This document shows, piece after piece, positions 21,013 to 35,538 of a stretch of DNA of 64,000 nt. Below the pieces are notes generated by a model that saw only the letters and a list, made by a program, of their open reading frames with translations, did not search any database and was not told where the DNA came from. This stretch comes from Kuschelorhynchus macadamiae. Its lineage: Eukaryota; Arthropoda; Insecta; Coleoptera; Curculionidae. The stretch lies in assembly GCA_030620095.1 (NCBI GenBank), contig JAUTXW010002188.1, positions 344,409 to 408,408 on the forward strand. Reading direction: 5' to 3'. The position numbers and the translations under genes were made by a program. Every line of letters starts with the position of its first letter. The first letter of the stretch is position 1.

Positions 21013-23865
21013 CGCGGTAAGTTCCATTTTCAACATTAAATTAAAATTATTAATAATAGAGATAGATTCCCCGAAGTCGGAACCTTTTTTCGAAAATTTC
21101 TTCTTTTTTAAGATTAAGACATTTTTTTTTAAATCTTAAATGTTAATAGTTTCCGAATTATTTGCAAAAAACTAAACTCCTTTTTTAAATCTTAATTTGT
21201 TAATAACTTTTCAAATTGTTTACGAGCGGGTTGGAAACTTTTGCACCTTTTCCTAGGCCCATTCCAAAAGTAATAAGCCACTCATATATGTACTAGTAGT
21301 AGCAAGAATTAACATCATTTTGAGTTTGTGAACTAACGGGTTAATAGAAACCAGGTTGAGAAAGAAAGACAGTTTCCGAATGCAATAATAATTTTCAACA
21401 GCTCCGAAATAATTGTTAATATATTGAGACCATGAATTGGAAGAAATCACTAGTTCCAAAAAATTTAATACAGCAACAATTACTTCGCGAAGTTCAGCAA
21501 ATGTCTCGATTAAGGAAATAAAAAGCCTTGTTTACTTTATACAGTCCGGCATTGATCTGTTTTGTCCGATTATGGGCGATAATGAAACTAAAGCACGGTC
21601 CTGCGTAGTTGGTATTTTAACGAGTTATACCGTGGTGCTAACAATGGGTGTTAGTTGTAGCGATACAATAACGATATTGGAATACTACCAGATTCCCTAT
21701 TAAGGTACCGTGAAGTGCGGTATTAGAAGAACGTCGACGGAATCTGTGACGGCAAATGTAATAAAATTTAGTGTTAGGTTCGCCGGCGCTGGTTGCTTCG
21801 TGATGTAATGATCTCGTCGTAGCATCAATATTTGCAAGTTGCCTATACCAATGTCGATGGTGTCCTGTAACGTAGCTTAATAACTCTGTTTTATGTACTC
21901 GATGTACCCACTTAAGCGAGTTTATCTGGAATAGTAATTGGTTACCAATTTGCCAAGATCGAGTGGCAGTGGCTGTTCGCTTAAAAGTTGAATGGTGGGG
22001 GTTTGTTCACGTATTATTCCAGATATTCTTAATGCACAAGAGGTGTGATAAATATGTAACACATTTCACGATCATGAGAGCCACCGTGCCTTAGCAGTAT
22101 TTATTAAAAATATGCAAACTTTTCGGTAGTTTTTATCAAAACTACAGTGTTATATCTGAAAACGAAATTTAATGTTAAGAATCCAAAATAATTTGGGAAG
22201 TGATATTCGAAATGAACAGAAATATGTATGGATCTTTTTGAATTTGAAAAGAGGAAGTATACACATTTTCTGCAAAACTGGTAAATTATCATCAGATTAA
22301 GTAGGATCAATAAACTCCTTCGGTCAGGGGGTTTATTGGTATGAGCTGTTTAACGGTTTCGGTTCTTTTGAAACATCCGGTACAAAGGGTTTAATGCTGC
22401 CTAGATACTATGCCTCTAAGCCATTTTAATATATATTCAATATGTTTTTAAAATAAAATGCTTTTAATTTAATTTAATATGACAATCCCTCACCTTATCA
22501 AAACTAGGTATAAATCTTTATGTTTATTAAACCATTGTTTCAATTATTGGATTATTCTTGAAGAAACTGTTAAGCAATGTTTGAAAATTTTACAACTTAA
22601 CTTTGAGTAGTTCATTGAAAATACCGTTTTAGACATCAACACAATATTATGTTGACCTTCAAAAAAATCTTATTATGTCAATGTGCCATGCTCACCTATG
22701 CGTTAGCTGCGAAATAGCAAAAGGTATTTTTTTAAATATGTTCTGTTTTTCTAGTCACCGTAGTGACAAAAACCTTGGCGCTAGACCGGAACACCCCCAT
22801 AAAAATTTAGTTTATTGTCTGATTTTGATTACTTTTTCTCAAAATAATATAAAGTGTTAAAAAGCCTACCTTCAATAACATGTACCTTTATTTTTCTACT
22901 AAAATCAAAAGCTGTTATTAATGATTTATTTTGTGAAAATTCAACAAACCATATTAGAATTTTTTTTGCAAAAAAATCTGAGTACGTCACTATATTAAAC
23001 AACATCTTAAACGTAACTGTGTAAAATTACATTAAAATATATTGAATAATTATAATTTTGTAGACAAATTAAAATTCACATATTGTATTATGAATTCATT
23101 TCTTCTAACCAAGTACCACCCATGGAAGATGATTTCGAGAAAATACAAATTTTAGGTTAGAACCCAATACTTTTCTATTCAAAAGTAATAGCATTATTAG
23201 ACAATTATTTATAATATTTAAATAGACATAATGTTTTATTAGAACAAAATTCTTAAAAAACTTAAATTATTATTAGTATAAATTTAGAGCAGTGCTAATA
23301 AATATTAGGAAAAAAGATTAGAATCCACTGACATTAATGAATATGCCCCCTTGTTTTGCAGTTTTTAGTAATTTATTAAGAGAAAATACAAAATAAACCT
23401 CATTTTAAAATAAAATAATTATTATTATTGTAGGAAGGTTCGTAAAGTTTTGGGCTTCATTTCCACAAAATTTAGAGAGTTTTTCTATGTCTCTGCTTTT
23501 GACTCACAAAAGCTACAAAGGATCTAAAAACAAAAAGAAAACAACAGCAATAGGTGGGTTTATGTGCTATAATGATAATATTTTTACCTGTATACGAAAA
23601 TAAAGGCAACTCCCCTTTATCGTAAACTATTTTTAGAGATTTTCCTACGATGTTAATTGATTGCCAAATTCCGCTAAAAATTGTGCGATAGTAAAAAAGC
23701 CTTGGTAGTTTCGGTCCCTTAATAGGTCGCAAAAGGGCAAGTTTTCTTTTAAATGTTTAAGAGTGTGGTCCCATTGACGAAAAAAATGTTATTGACGTTT
23801 TCCGTCTTAAAAGGTGTTGGGGAATGTAGACAATTTTGTATTTCGTGTAATTTCTTTAATTTAAT
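21013..23865. other. AT-rich stretch without recognisable genes
   Basis: No protein family is recognised. The open frames at 21437-21703 (+) and 23472-23732 (-) show no known motif, and I do not call them genes. Confidence 0.4.
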
Positions 23866-23869
23866 TAAA

Positions 23870-23914
23870 AACATAGCAGAGCGCTTTCGGCTTTCGCCAT
23901 CATCAGTGCCACCT
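23870..23914 (-). ncRNA. Hammerhead ribozyme-like motif with palindromic stem III
   Basis: This is the best hammerhead candidate. On the minus strand CTGATGA is followed by a compact stem II (GGC, GAAA tetraloop, GCC, with one extra T before it), then GAAA, then GCGC and TC. AGCGCT is self-complementary and would form stem III between two copies; the C is the expected cleavage base. The bases before the core (GTGGCA) pair with those after it (TGCTAT), giving a six-pair stem I including two G-T pairs. Every conserved core base is present. The host element is not recognised. Self-cleavage is inferred, not shown. Confidence 0.5.
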
Positions 23915-25067
23915 GAAAGCAAGGAAAAAGATAAAATTATTATAAATTGAATATTTTAAGGGAAAAGAAAAATGTTTATAAAATGCAAAGGTAGTTGAGG
24001 AGACAATTATATGGATTATTTGTATAATTAAGTGGTGAAGATAAAATACATATTGCTAATAGAGCTAAGATATCTAGGTAATGAAATTTATGAAATTTAT
24101 AACATAATTGGAAATTGCAACAATTATAGCTATTTGGGAAAAATATGTTTTAAATTCTTTTCAAAATATTTATATGTACTTACTTAATCAGGTGGGCACT
24201 GGAAATCCATGATGAGACAAAACAGTGAATATATTAAAATTTTAAATATTCACAGAATATATGCAGTTCTCTTACTTAATCTAAATGGTTGTATAGTATA
24301 AAATAGTAATAATAATAATAATAAACACGTTTATTATTTTAAAAAAATACAAATTAAGAAAAATAAACGTAGACATCTACGATAGGAATAAAAGGCCACT
24401 TATCAGGTTCCTTCACAAGGGAAGGGGCTGTTGAAAAGAGTAATGCAGGGTAATTATACAAAGAAAATATATACATAAGAAAGTACGCGTCCAAGTTAAT
24501 AGCGCTATGCTACTGAGGCAGGAGACAGTAAGTGGGAGAGTTATTTTAGAAAAATGCAAAGTATAGAGGGAATGGACTAGAAAATAAATAATAGTTGTTT
24601 GTTTAGCGAGGTTCCCTGTTATTGTAGTTGTTGGCCGAGCAATTTATTTTTCATTGATTTTTTAAAGGATGCAACTGACAATGTTGTACTGGTTATTTTA
24701 TATTTGTTGATTAAGTTAGTAATTTGATAAGAATAACTTTTTTTAAACTGTTCTTTGTTGTGTGAGAGTGCGGGACACGAAAAAAACCGGGCGCTCCTTA
24801 AAATAAAAGTTCATAGTCTTAAGCAAGCGGAAAAGTAAAATTTCTGTACGCAAATAAATTTTATGTTATTTTATTTGTTGTAATAGTTTGCCGCTTCACC
24901 TATAAAGTGCGCCAGCTAAGCGGTACGGAAAATTATTCGAGGATTTAGTAAATTTCGCACTGTCCACTTGTAATTGGGATGTGCCTAGAGTCTTCATGCA
25001 CTTGCCGCTAGAAGGTTCTAGCTATTTCTAGTGGCGCCTATACATTTCGAGCATTTGTTTTAATTTC

Positions 25068-25075
25068 TATATAAA
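25068..25075 (+). promoter_or_regulatory. Candidate TATA box of the DD82E transposase
   Basis: TATATAAA, 40 bp upstream of the transposase ATG at 25115, in the right orientation. The short spacing implies a very short leader. Confidence 0.35.
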
Positions 25076-25114
25076 TGCGTTGCGTTATATTTGAATTATT
25101 ATTTCGAAGTAACG

Positions 25115-26501
25115 ATGGCGAGCAAAAGAGGAAAAACAATTCGAAGCGGTGCACGTAAAGTTATTGCGAGCTTTATAGAGGCCTGTACTAGAGAAGCTGA
25201 ACATAATAGTTTGACTAGTCCAATTCAAAATTGAACAGAACGCGCTGCATTTTATACTGGTGTTTCAGAAAGTAGTGTAAGAAAAATTCAAAGAGAACAT
25301 AATGATCGCTCATGTTTTACTTCACTTTTAAAATCTCCTGGTTAAAAAAGACCGATTATCATACAAAGATAAAATTGACGATGGTGATTTTCAAGTAATT
25401 CGACGAATAATAGAGGATTTTTAAATAAACTTAAAGAAGGTTCCGACCTGCAAACCCCTACTTCGTGTTGTAAAGAACAAAATAGATTTTCCGTACGGGT
25501 ATAAAACCTTAAATCGGCTTTTACGATCACATGGTTTTGTTTGACGCAAGTGCCAAAATAAACGAAAATTGCTCATTGAGAGACCAAATATTTTTCACTG
25601 GCGGGTGAAATATCTATCAACTCTAAGGCAATATAGGCAAGAAGAACGCAATATTGTGTATCTAGACGAAACCTGGGTAGATAATGATATGACCGTGAAC
25701 AAATGCTGGCAAAGTGAAAGTGTTACAGGTATTTTTTCAGGGAATCCGCTCTAGTAGTCGCTTTATTATAGTTCATGCTTGTTCAGAAGCCGGATTTGTT
25801 CCAGGTGCTGCTTTAGTTTTTCGCTCGAGACTAACAACTGGAGACTATCATGGACAGATGAATAGAGATAATTTTGAAAAGTGGTTGCTCGAGAAGCTTC
25901 TACCTAACATTCCTCCCAAATCAGTCGTGGTTATCGATAATGCGTCTTATAAATCTCACGTAAAAGATAAAGTGCCAACTAAATACTCTACAAAAGCTCA
26001 TATGATATCGTGGCTTAAATCGAACAACCTTGTATGTGATCCAACATGGAGAAAATATCAATTATATGAAGTAATATCAGCCAACAAGCCTAGAGAAAAA
26101 AATTATAAAATTGACGGTCTTTTAGGTAACCTCGGTCCTACACCTTTAAGGCTGCCTCCATACATGTGCGACCTCAACCCTATTGAACTTGCATGGGCAG
26201 GAGTAAAAAAATATATTCGAGAGCGCAACATTTCTGAACTTTCAATTAAAGATTTAAATAAAATAACATTAGAAGGGATTGATCGGCTGAAAATTGGAAA
26301 TCGTATGTTAAACATGTTCGTTCTATTGAAGATAAATACTGGGAAGTAGATGGCAAAATTGAAACGGTTATTGATAATTTAGTTATCACACTGGGATCTT
26401 TAAGTAGTGACGACGAAACCTCATCATTTGCAGAGGAAGACAACGATTTAGAAGGAATCGATCCCTTAGAATCACAACCGTCAACCTCAATAATGGCTTA
26501 G
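25115..26501 (+). pseudogene. DD82E (Sailor-like) transposase, disrupted
   Basis: This was a DDE transposase of about 460 residues from the IS630/Tc1 superfamily. The start is the ATG at 25115 (MASKRGKTIR), followed by a helix-turn-helix region with VSESSVRKIQREH. The catalytic core has VYLDETWVD (first Asp), VVIDNASYKS (second Asp) and LNPIELAW (Glu). I count 82 residues between the second Asp and the Glu, far above the usual 34-41; that spacing matches the group named Sailor. The frame is broken by stops near 25233 and 25345, a frame change near 25735, and another near 26285. The tail is acidic and ends SIMA at 26501. It cannot make an active protein as it stands. Confidence 0.8.
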
Positions 26502-26677
26502 TTTTTTTTCATATATTTTGTAAAATTGTTCATAAAGTAGTTGTCAATAAACTGCTTCCAAATAATTAATTTTCTGTTCAATACCGGGTGTCAAAAAATA
26601 TCTAATATTGCAATTAATGTTTGAAAAACTACAGAACTCATATTTTTCCAAAATTAACACATCAATGTAGTTATAAT

Positions 26678-27439
26678 AGGGGAGCCAGCACTGATTTCAG
26701 TGAACAAAATTTATCAAAATTTTAACTTATGCAGTTCTACTTTGGGCTATTCGGGTATGCCAAAAGTGACCGTTTGTCTCCGTCTGTCATATTACTTTGT
26801 ACAGGGGGCCTCATTGTGAAGTACTATACAGGGCGTTTCCTAATTGCGTGCTAATGCTAAAGGGGGATGATTCTTGACCTTTTTAAGAAAAAAGTTTAAT
26901 ATGAACCTAAAAGTCTTAACTTTGGAGATACAGGGTTTTAAAAAAACATTTTTTTTAAATCCTAATTCTGATGCTATTATAGATAAATAACTGTGTGAAA
27001 TTTGATACACGTCTTTTATGCATAAAAGGGCATTTTTTATTACCATTCAATTTTTGAAATTTCTACCAGTGGCGTGCATATGTAATTAACCTGGATAAAT
27101 CCGTATGATCCTTAATGCATAGAAGACGTGTATCAAATTTCATGCAGTTATCTACAATAGCATCAGAATTGGGATAAAAAAAAATGTTTTCTTTTTAAAC
27201 TTTACCATCCTGTATCTCAAAAGTTAAGACTTTTAGGATATAGAAACACCCCCTTTAACATCAGCACGCAATTAGAAAACGCCCTGTATAGTACTTCACA
27301 ATAACGGCCCCTGTATAAAGTAATATGACAAACGGAGACAGACTGCCACTTTTGGCATACCCGAGTAGTCCAAAGTCAAACTACATAAATTAAAATTTTG
27401 ATAAATTTCGTTCACTGGATCTGATGCTGGCTGCCCTTG
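26678..27439. mobile_element. Palindromic MITE inside the DD82E element, with a nested end motif
   Basis: The left half mirrors the right half around about 27060: AGCCAGCACTGATTTCAGTG at 26684 pairs with the sequence ending near 27433. Within it, TACAGGGCGTTTCCTAATTG at 26827 and its reverse complement ending at 27288 form a second pair of ends typical of mariner-type MITEs. So either one MITE is nested in another or a foldback has two sets of ends. There is no coding capacity. Confidence 0.75.
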
Positions 27440-27809
27440 TAAAATCTGGACTTGTAAATCGTGTATCACTATACTGGGTGGTCCAATAATAGTGGACGTA
27501 GGTAGTAGCCCGGGAACCGTTAATGACAGAACTCAAGAAAAAATATATTTATAGGTAAATTGATCAAGAAAAATCTAAATTAAATCATTTTAAAATTCGA
27601 AAGTTCGTCGTTTTTTGCAACACAAAAGAGATATAAAAGTGCGGTATACGGAAGAAAACAGACAAATATAGATAAAGTTTCATTAAGCATAGCAAAAAGG
27701 AGTGCCATATTATTTAAAGAACGACGGGACACCACTGGTTTAAAGAGATTTCTTGGCCGACCTTCCTAAACCGATTGATTCCGCTCGGTTTTCTTTTGTG
27801 TCCCGCACT

Positions 27810-29150
27810 TTAGCAGATACTGTCGGCGTAAATTTAATTTAGGCACAGTTGTACGGTATTAAAGTTTATCGAGGAGATATGGAGGGCGGTGAATATTTAA
27901 AATTCTGTAAAAAGCAGACAGTGCAAGATACGACGGTGTTGCATATTAAGCCAGCCCAACTCGGGCAGCTTATGTGAAACCCTTTGTCTTCGTCTAATGC
28001 CATAAATAAAACGTATGCATGAATTTTATATCTTTTGAACCCGTAAATCAAGAAAAGGACCATAAACGTTGTCTGCAAAATTAAATTGTGACAAAATGAG
28101 AGTGTCGGATAACAAGGCCTTGGTTTTTTGGTTAAGTACATATCGAAGAGAGTACAAATATTTTAATACTGAGAATGCCTTTTGAAGGCATGCAGTTGCA
28201 GTTACGTGATCATTAAATTTCAGTTTATTGTCTATGATAAGCCCGAGACTTTTAGACGAGTTCTTAGAAGCAACAGGGTTGGTGCCTTTCGATTGTAACG
28301 GTGGATTCAAGACGTAAGCGCGCAGTCTCGTTACAAAATAATAATGCTACAAATTTACTAGGGTTAATCTTAAGAAATTGTTCATTGGATTTACTGAAAA
28401 GATAGTGTAAGTCACTGTTGATTTGATTTTTTGCTATTTCGGCTTGATTGGGGTTAAAAGATAGGTAAATTTGAGTATGGTCTGCATAGAGGTGGTACTT
28501 GCAGTGGCGAAGTTTTTCGTAAAATTAAATGTGTAAATACTGTACAAAAGAGGACCAAGAATGCTGCCTTGGGAATACCCGCTATGATATTGAGTAAATC
28601 GGATTATTTGCCATTCAGAATTACCCTCCGGCTTCTGTGAGAGAGGAAAGACGCCAACATTTCCACCGCCGACTGTCCAAAGCTAATATATTTTAGAATA
28701 GAAAGCAATATATTATGATGAATCATGTCGAAAGCTTTTGTGTAATCTAATATAATGATAACGGTTGCCCGGTTATAATCTTGTGCTCTGACAATGTCAT
28801 CTAAAATATCGGATAAGGCACTGGCGTAACTGTACCCGGTTCTAAACTCAGATTGTTTATAAGGGATGATATTATTACTGGATACATATGAAGAAATTTG
28901 ACATTCTATTAGTTTTTTAGACATTTGGAGATCGTGGGTAACAAGGAAATCGACCTTAGTTGACTAAAGTCTGTAGGATTTTTGACTATAGCTAGTGGAA
29001 TGATATGTGCTAACTTCCATATTTTTGGAAAATTTTGTTGTAAAATACAACAGTTGACAATGTATGTTATGTATGGAATAATAATAGGACAGCACGAAGA
29101 AAATATTATGGTCAATTAAAGAGCACAGGCAAGGTTTTGGCATAGTCAAT
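27810..29150 (-). pseudogene. LINE reverse transcriptase, damaged
   Basis: On the minus strand, parts of a non-LTR reverse transcriptase appear in order: SLLPTISKCLKN (28909-28960), QSEFRTGYSYASALSDILDD and LDYTKAFDMIHHNILL (28604-28924), SQGSILGPLLYSIY (about 28545-28590), LYADHTQIYLSF (about 28460-28490), and the thumb and C-terminal region LIIDNKLKFNDHV (28026-28310). The catalytic box normally reads YADD but here is YADH, a loss of one metal-binding Asp. Several frameshifts separate the pieces. The remaining C-terminus lies beyond the inserted DNA transposon, at 24600-24766. Confidence 0.8.
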
Positions 29151-29204
29151 ACAGACTGATTTGATTTCCGATTTTTTTCCTACTTTTTTGGCGTCTATTT
29201 TTTT

Positions 29205-31585
29205 TACTTCCCTCGTAAAAGGGTCCCTAGATGCCGAAAAACATGCTTGCTCAATTCCGTAGGTCTCTCAGTCGGTATGTTTGTCTGTGTGTTCGCAGCA
29301 TAGCTAAAAAATTACTTACCTGATTGACTTCAAATTTTGGTAAAAAATTAAGGGTCACATGGGGATGACCTGGTAATATTTTCGTTAAAATCCAATATGG
29401 CAAAACAAAATGGCAGTCTAGTGAAATGTTAAAAAAATATTACCAAGAAACTATCTATTATCTATACTATTTATCTCAAATTGCACAAAAATTAAATATT
29501 ATGTAAGGACCAACAGGTAAAATCTGAGTACGAATCCAAGATGAAAAAAATAAAAACTAGTAAATGGACTGATTTCAAATTGTGTGCCATAACTAACTGT
29601 GGTACAGAGATAAACTAGTAAAATTCTGGTACTAATTCAAGATGGCGGAAAAATGAAGGCCAATTCAAATATTTGTTATCGTGAAAAAACACCCTCTCAG
29701 GTTTTACATATCTTCATTTTTTGTCCTTCGATACCAAAAAATATGTTTTATCGATTCCGATCTGTCTGTCGATTTGTCTGTTCGTCTGTTAGTTCGCGAC
29801 ACAGCTTAAAAATACCTTATCCGATTGAATTCTAATTTTAGTTAAAAATTAAGGGTCATATGGTGATAACCTGGCAATATTTTGGTAAAAATCCCCTATG
29901 CCGGAACAAGATGGCGGCCTAGCGAAACGGTAAAAAATTATTACTAAAAAAATTAGTTATTAAATTTATCTCAAATTTTGCTAAAAAAAATAAGTATTAC
30001 ATAGGAATGAACTGGTAACATTTTGGTATGAATATAAAGTAGCAAAACAAAATGGCGGCTTAATAAAATATTTTAAAAATCAGCCTGAAAAAACTACTTA
30101 TTAGATTAAGTGTGATATAAAGAAAAACTGGTAAAGTTATGGTACGTATGGTAGAACAAGATGACAGCCACATAATTTTTTTTAAAAATCAGCTTAAAAA
30201 ATTGTAATTTAATTGACTAAAAATTTTGCAGAAAAACTAAATGTGATATAGGGATAAACTAGTACGAAGTCCGCATGGCGTAACAAAATGACGATGTGTG
30301 TCAATTTAAAATCCACTTATTGAATTTATTACTTCCCTCGTAAAAGTATCGTAATCGTGAAAAAATCACCATTCGAAGTTTTTCCAGATCTTTACGTTTC
30401 AGGGTCCGTAGATGCCGACAATCATGTTTTCTTAATTACGTCGGTGTGTCGTGTCGCCTGTCTGCCATCTGTAGGTTTGTTGGTTCGCGGCATAGCTAAA
30501 AAACGACTTCAAATTTTTGTCAAAAATGAAGTGTCAGATGAAAATGACCTGGTAAGATTTTGGTAAAAATTCAATATGGCAAAACAAAATAGCGGTCTCC
30601 TGATATGTTAAAAATATTATTACTAAAAAACTACTTTATTTCAAATTTTGCATAACAATTTAGTATTATGTAAGAATCAACTGGTAGAATTTTGATACGA
30701 ATACAAATGGCGGCTTAATGAAATATTAGAAAATTCGGCCTGAAAAAATTACTTAATGCGCTGGTTTCAACTGTTTCCCAAAACTAACTGTAGTACAGAG
30801 ATGAACTAGTAAAATTATGGTACTAATTCAAGATGGCGGAACAAAATCAATTTTATCGTTGCATCTGTCGGTTTGTCAGTCTGTCTGTCAGTTCGTAACG
30901 TAGCTTAAAAACTATTTATCAGATTGAATTGGTAATATTTTGGTAAAAATCCAATATGCCGGAACAAGATGGCGACCGATGGTAAACGTTAAAAAAAGTA
31001 CTAATAGAAAATCTAATTATCCAACTTACCTTAAATTTTGCACAAAAATCAAGTATTACATAGGAATGAGCTGGTAACATTTTGGTATGAATATAAGATA
31101 GCAAAACAAAATGGCGGCCTAATAAAATATGTAAAAAATCAGCCTGAAAAAAAAAAACAAGCATTAAGTGTGATATAGAAATAAACTGATAAAGTTATGG
31201 AGAGAGAAACAAAACAAAATGGCGTCCAATTTAATTTTTTTAAAAATTAGCGTAATAAAATTTTATTCAATCGACTAAATTTTGCAGAAAAATTAAGTGT
31301 GATATAGAGATAAACTGGTACGAATTCGGCATGACGTAACAAAATGGCGGAGTGTTTCAACATAAAAATTACTTATTGACTTTATTTTAAAATATGCCCA
31401 AAAATCAAGTGTCGCAAAAGTAAAAACTGGTAAAATTTTGGTAGAAATCCAATATGATGGAACAAAATGGCGCCCCAATAAAAGTAAGAGTATATGTTAC
31501 TAAATGAATATGTACTGAACTAAATTGGGTGACACTTCACTATTTATAATAAAAGGAAAGATTCATAACGAGGGAAACTCCGGAT
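29205..31585 (+). repeat. Composite dispersed repeat, two forward copies in tandem
   Basis: The first copy starts TTCCCTCGTAAAAGGG at 29209 and the second TTCCCTCGTAAAAG at 30333. Each has higher-order starts (TAGATGCCG...) and subunits with GGCGG cores. The end of the second copy has CTAAATTGGGT and ATAACGAGGGAA near 31575, the inverted partner of the TTCCCTCGT start. These short inverted termini suggest a mobile element. No coding frame is conserved. Confidence 0.7.
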
Positions 31586-31955
31586 AAAGGAAATTTACAG
31601 ATTTTTTAAAAAGTATCTACTCTTTTCAGATGAAGTTTTCGTTGTACTTCCAGTTTCTGTATATCTTTGAGAGTACCTTCCTTATCTAAGCTTCTGAAGA
31701 TATTTGAAACTTTCTTTAAACAAAATTCTATCTATTATATCTAAATCATTTCTTTAGAATCTGCCGAATTTGATATAAAATTAATAAACTTAGAAGAACT
31801 CAAAGTGACCCATCTACATCAGAGACATGTTAAATAACTCTAATTAATAACAGACTCAACGTCACGTAGAAACATTTATCTTTTATCTTTAGTATTATCC
31901 CCCACCATCCGCCTCTCCAAGCAAGGTAGATGGATTAAAAATCTAAAAGATCTTT
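31586..31955. other. Non-coding stretch
   Basis: No recognisable family; it may belong to the adjoining BEL/Pao remnant. Confidence 0.35.
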
Positions 31956-31959
31956 TTAA

Positions 31960-33090
31960 TATCTAGAATTCTTTTAATTTCTCCCCAATCTAATTTAGAA
32001 AAATAATTTTTACTACCCAGAAAATTTGTTCCATTATCTGAATAAATTATTTCAGGCCTGGTTCTTCGGCTAATAAAAGCGTCATAAAGCATAAAAAAAA
32101 GCTTCAGTTGTAAGAGATTTCACCAACTTCAAATGCACTGCTCTGTATTCAGCACAAGTAAACAGTGCAGCCCAAGCTTTTTCATTGTTGCCTTTCAAGT
32201 ATAAAGGACCGGCCAAATCGATACCCGTCAGTTCAAACACACCTATAATTTTAATTCGATTTGCAGGTAAAGGTGCAAATTCTAGCTCGAACGTTTATTG
32301 TTCTGTCATTTGCTCTGTACATTTTTGTAAAACCTCTTGTATTAGTTTTTTACCGTTTAAAATCCTAAACTTTTCCCTAAGAATTCCCAGTAAGATTTTA
32401 GGCCCCTCATGTAAACAAATTTTATGTTCTTCAAGAACTAACAATTTTATTACTTCATGCTTACTTGACAAAATTATAGGGTACTTATAATCCTATGGAA
32501 AGTCCTTATAAACCAGCCCCGTTTTTATTCTCAAAATACCATGTTTATCGTCAAAACTTGCTTAATGAAAAGCAATGACTTCAAATAGTACCTAGCTGCT
32601 GGTTAAGGTGAAGTTTCAAAACAACTCATGCAACATCCTCCAAGATTATAAAATGAAGTTGGTCAATTTTTAGTAAGTAGACTATTACCGGACCCTTGTA
32701 CTTTGTAACTTTTGGAAGAAACTGTTCTATCTGTATCTAACTATCATTGAAGTCGGCGATATCGATCAAAACCTTCTCTAGATTAGATGTAGGGCAATTG
32801 TAAAATGCTCCAAGGGGTTGTATTACTTTAGGCTAACTAAAATGATCAAAAATAGAAACTTTTTAGAGTTTTTAAATTGTGTTTTATTGTTTCACCCTCA
32901 ATTAACTTTTTAGGAACAATTTCTGCCTTTACCAGCTTCTTTCTACTAAGCCACTTATTTATAATTTTGGTATGACTTCTTTGCAAGTTAGAAGAAAACC
33001 TTAACAACCACCTCACTAATTTCACTATTCTAATATATGAAAAAAAAAATCTAATAGAAAATTGTTCATTATGTTCTAACAAAACTTTAT
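31960..33090 (-). pseudogene. BEL/Pao retrotransposon integrase region, degraded
   Basis: Minus-strand remains of a Pao polyprotein. At 32846-33082 is the segment between RNase H and integrase, with KLVRWLLRFSSNLQRSH. At about 32080-32240 is the integrase core: GIDLAGPLYLKGN (first catalytic Asp), AWAALFTCAEYRAVHLKLV and LTTEAFF, closely following the Pao consensus order. A stop-riddled stretch after it covers the second Asp region. Frames change several times and no LTR is visible. It abuts the 3' end of the LINE at 33131. Confidence 0.7.
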
Positions 33091-33505
33091 TTACTTCTTA
33101 TTTTTCTTGTAAAACAGATTTTGTATAACAATAATTTGAATAATAATAATAATAAAAATATACTTTATTCATGAAAGGTATGTACAATAGCAAGTATGGA
33201 CCTGAGTCTAGGAAGGCTTATATGTGCTATATTCGTTACAAATGGCATAATGTTTTTAATAATATTTGAATTCCATGTCTCTATTTACATTTCCTTAAAC
33301 ACAAAAAGTGTGGAGCGTGAACCCAATATTTAGCTCGCATAAAATATACAATTCGATTATTAAATATGTGAAAATCCAAAGAAAACACGTAGAGAGTAAA
33401 ATATTAAAATTAAGTTTTTTTAGTACAAAAAATTTAAAGCCTAAGGAAAGAATACTTACTTATACCTTTAAGGTATTTTACCTTTTATTATTTATTTAAA
33501 ATAAT

Positions 33506-35530
<2,025 letters not shown>

Positions 35531-35538
35531 GAATAGGG

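Larger units (their letters stand above)
24767..27809 (+). mobile_element. IS630/Tc1-related transposon with DD82E transposase, carrying a MITE
   Basis: The ends AGTGCGGGACACGAAAAAAA (24767) and the reverse complement of 27783-27809 (AGTGCGGGACACAAAAGAAA) are near-perfect inverted repeats of about 28 bp. Inside are a TATA box, one transposase pseudogene at 25115-26501, and a palindromic MITE at 26678-27439 that accounts for much of the extra length. Flanking LINE sequence on both sides shows the insertion point. A clear TA target duplication is not visible, so the exact outer base is uncertain by a few positions. Confidence 0.7.
24303..29150 (-). mobile_element. Broken non-LTR retrotransposon (LINE), split by a DNA transposon
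   Basis: The minus strand carries the 3' half of a Jockey/CR1-like LINE. The reverse transcriptase lies at 27810-29150. Its C-terminal end continues at 24600-24766 with SVASFKKSMKNKLL and a stop, followed by a 3' untranslated region ending in AATAAA and an (ATT)n tail at 24305-24324. Between the two parts sits the DD82E transposon at 24767-27809. So the LINE was here first and was interrupted within its coding region. The 5' half (ORF1, endonuclease) is missing, as is usual for 5'-truncated LINE copies. Confidence 0.75.
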
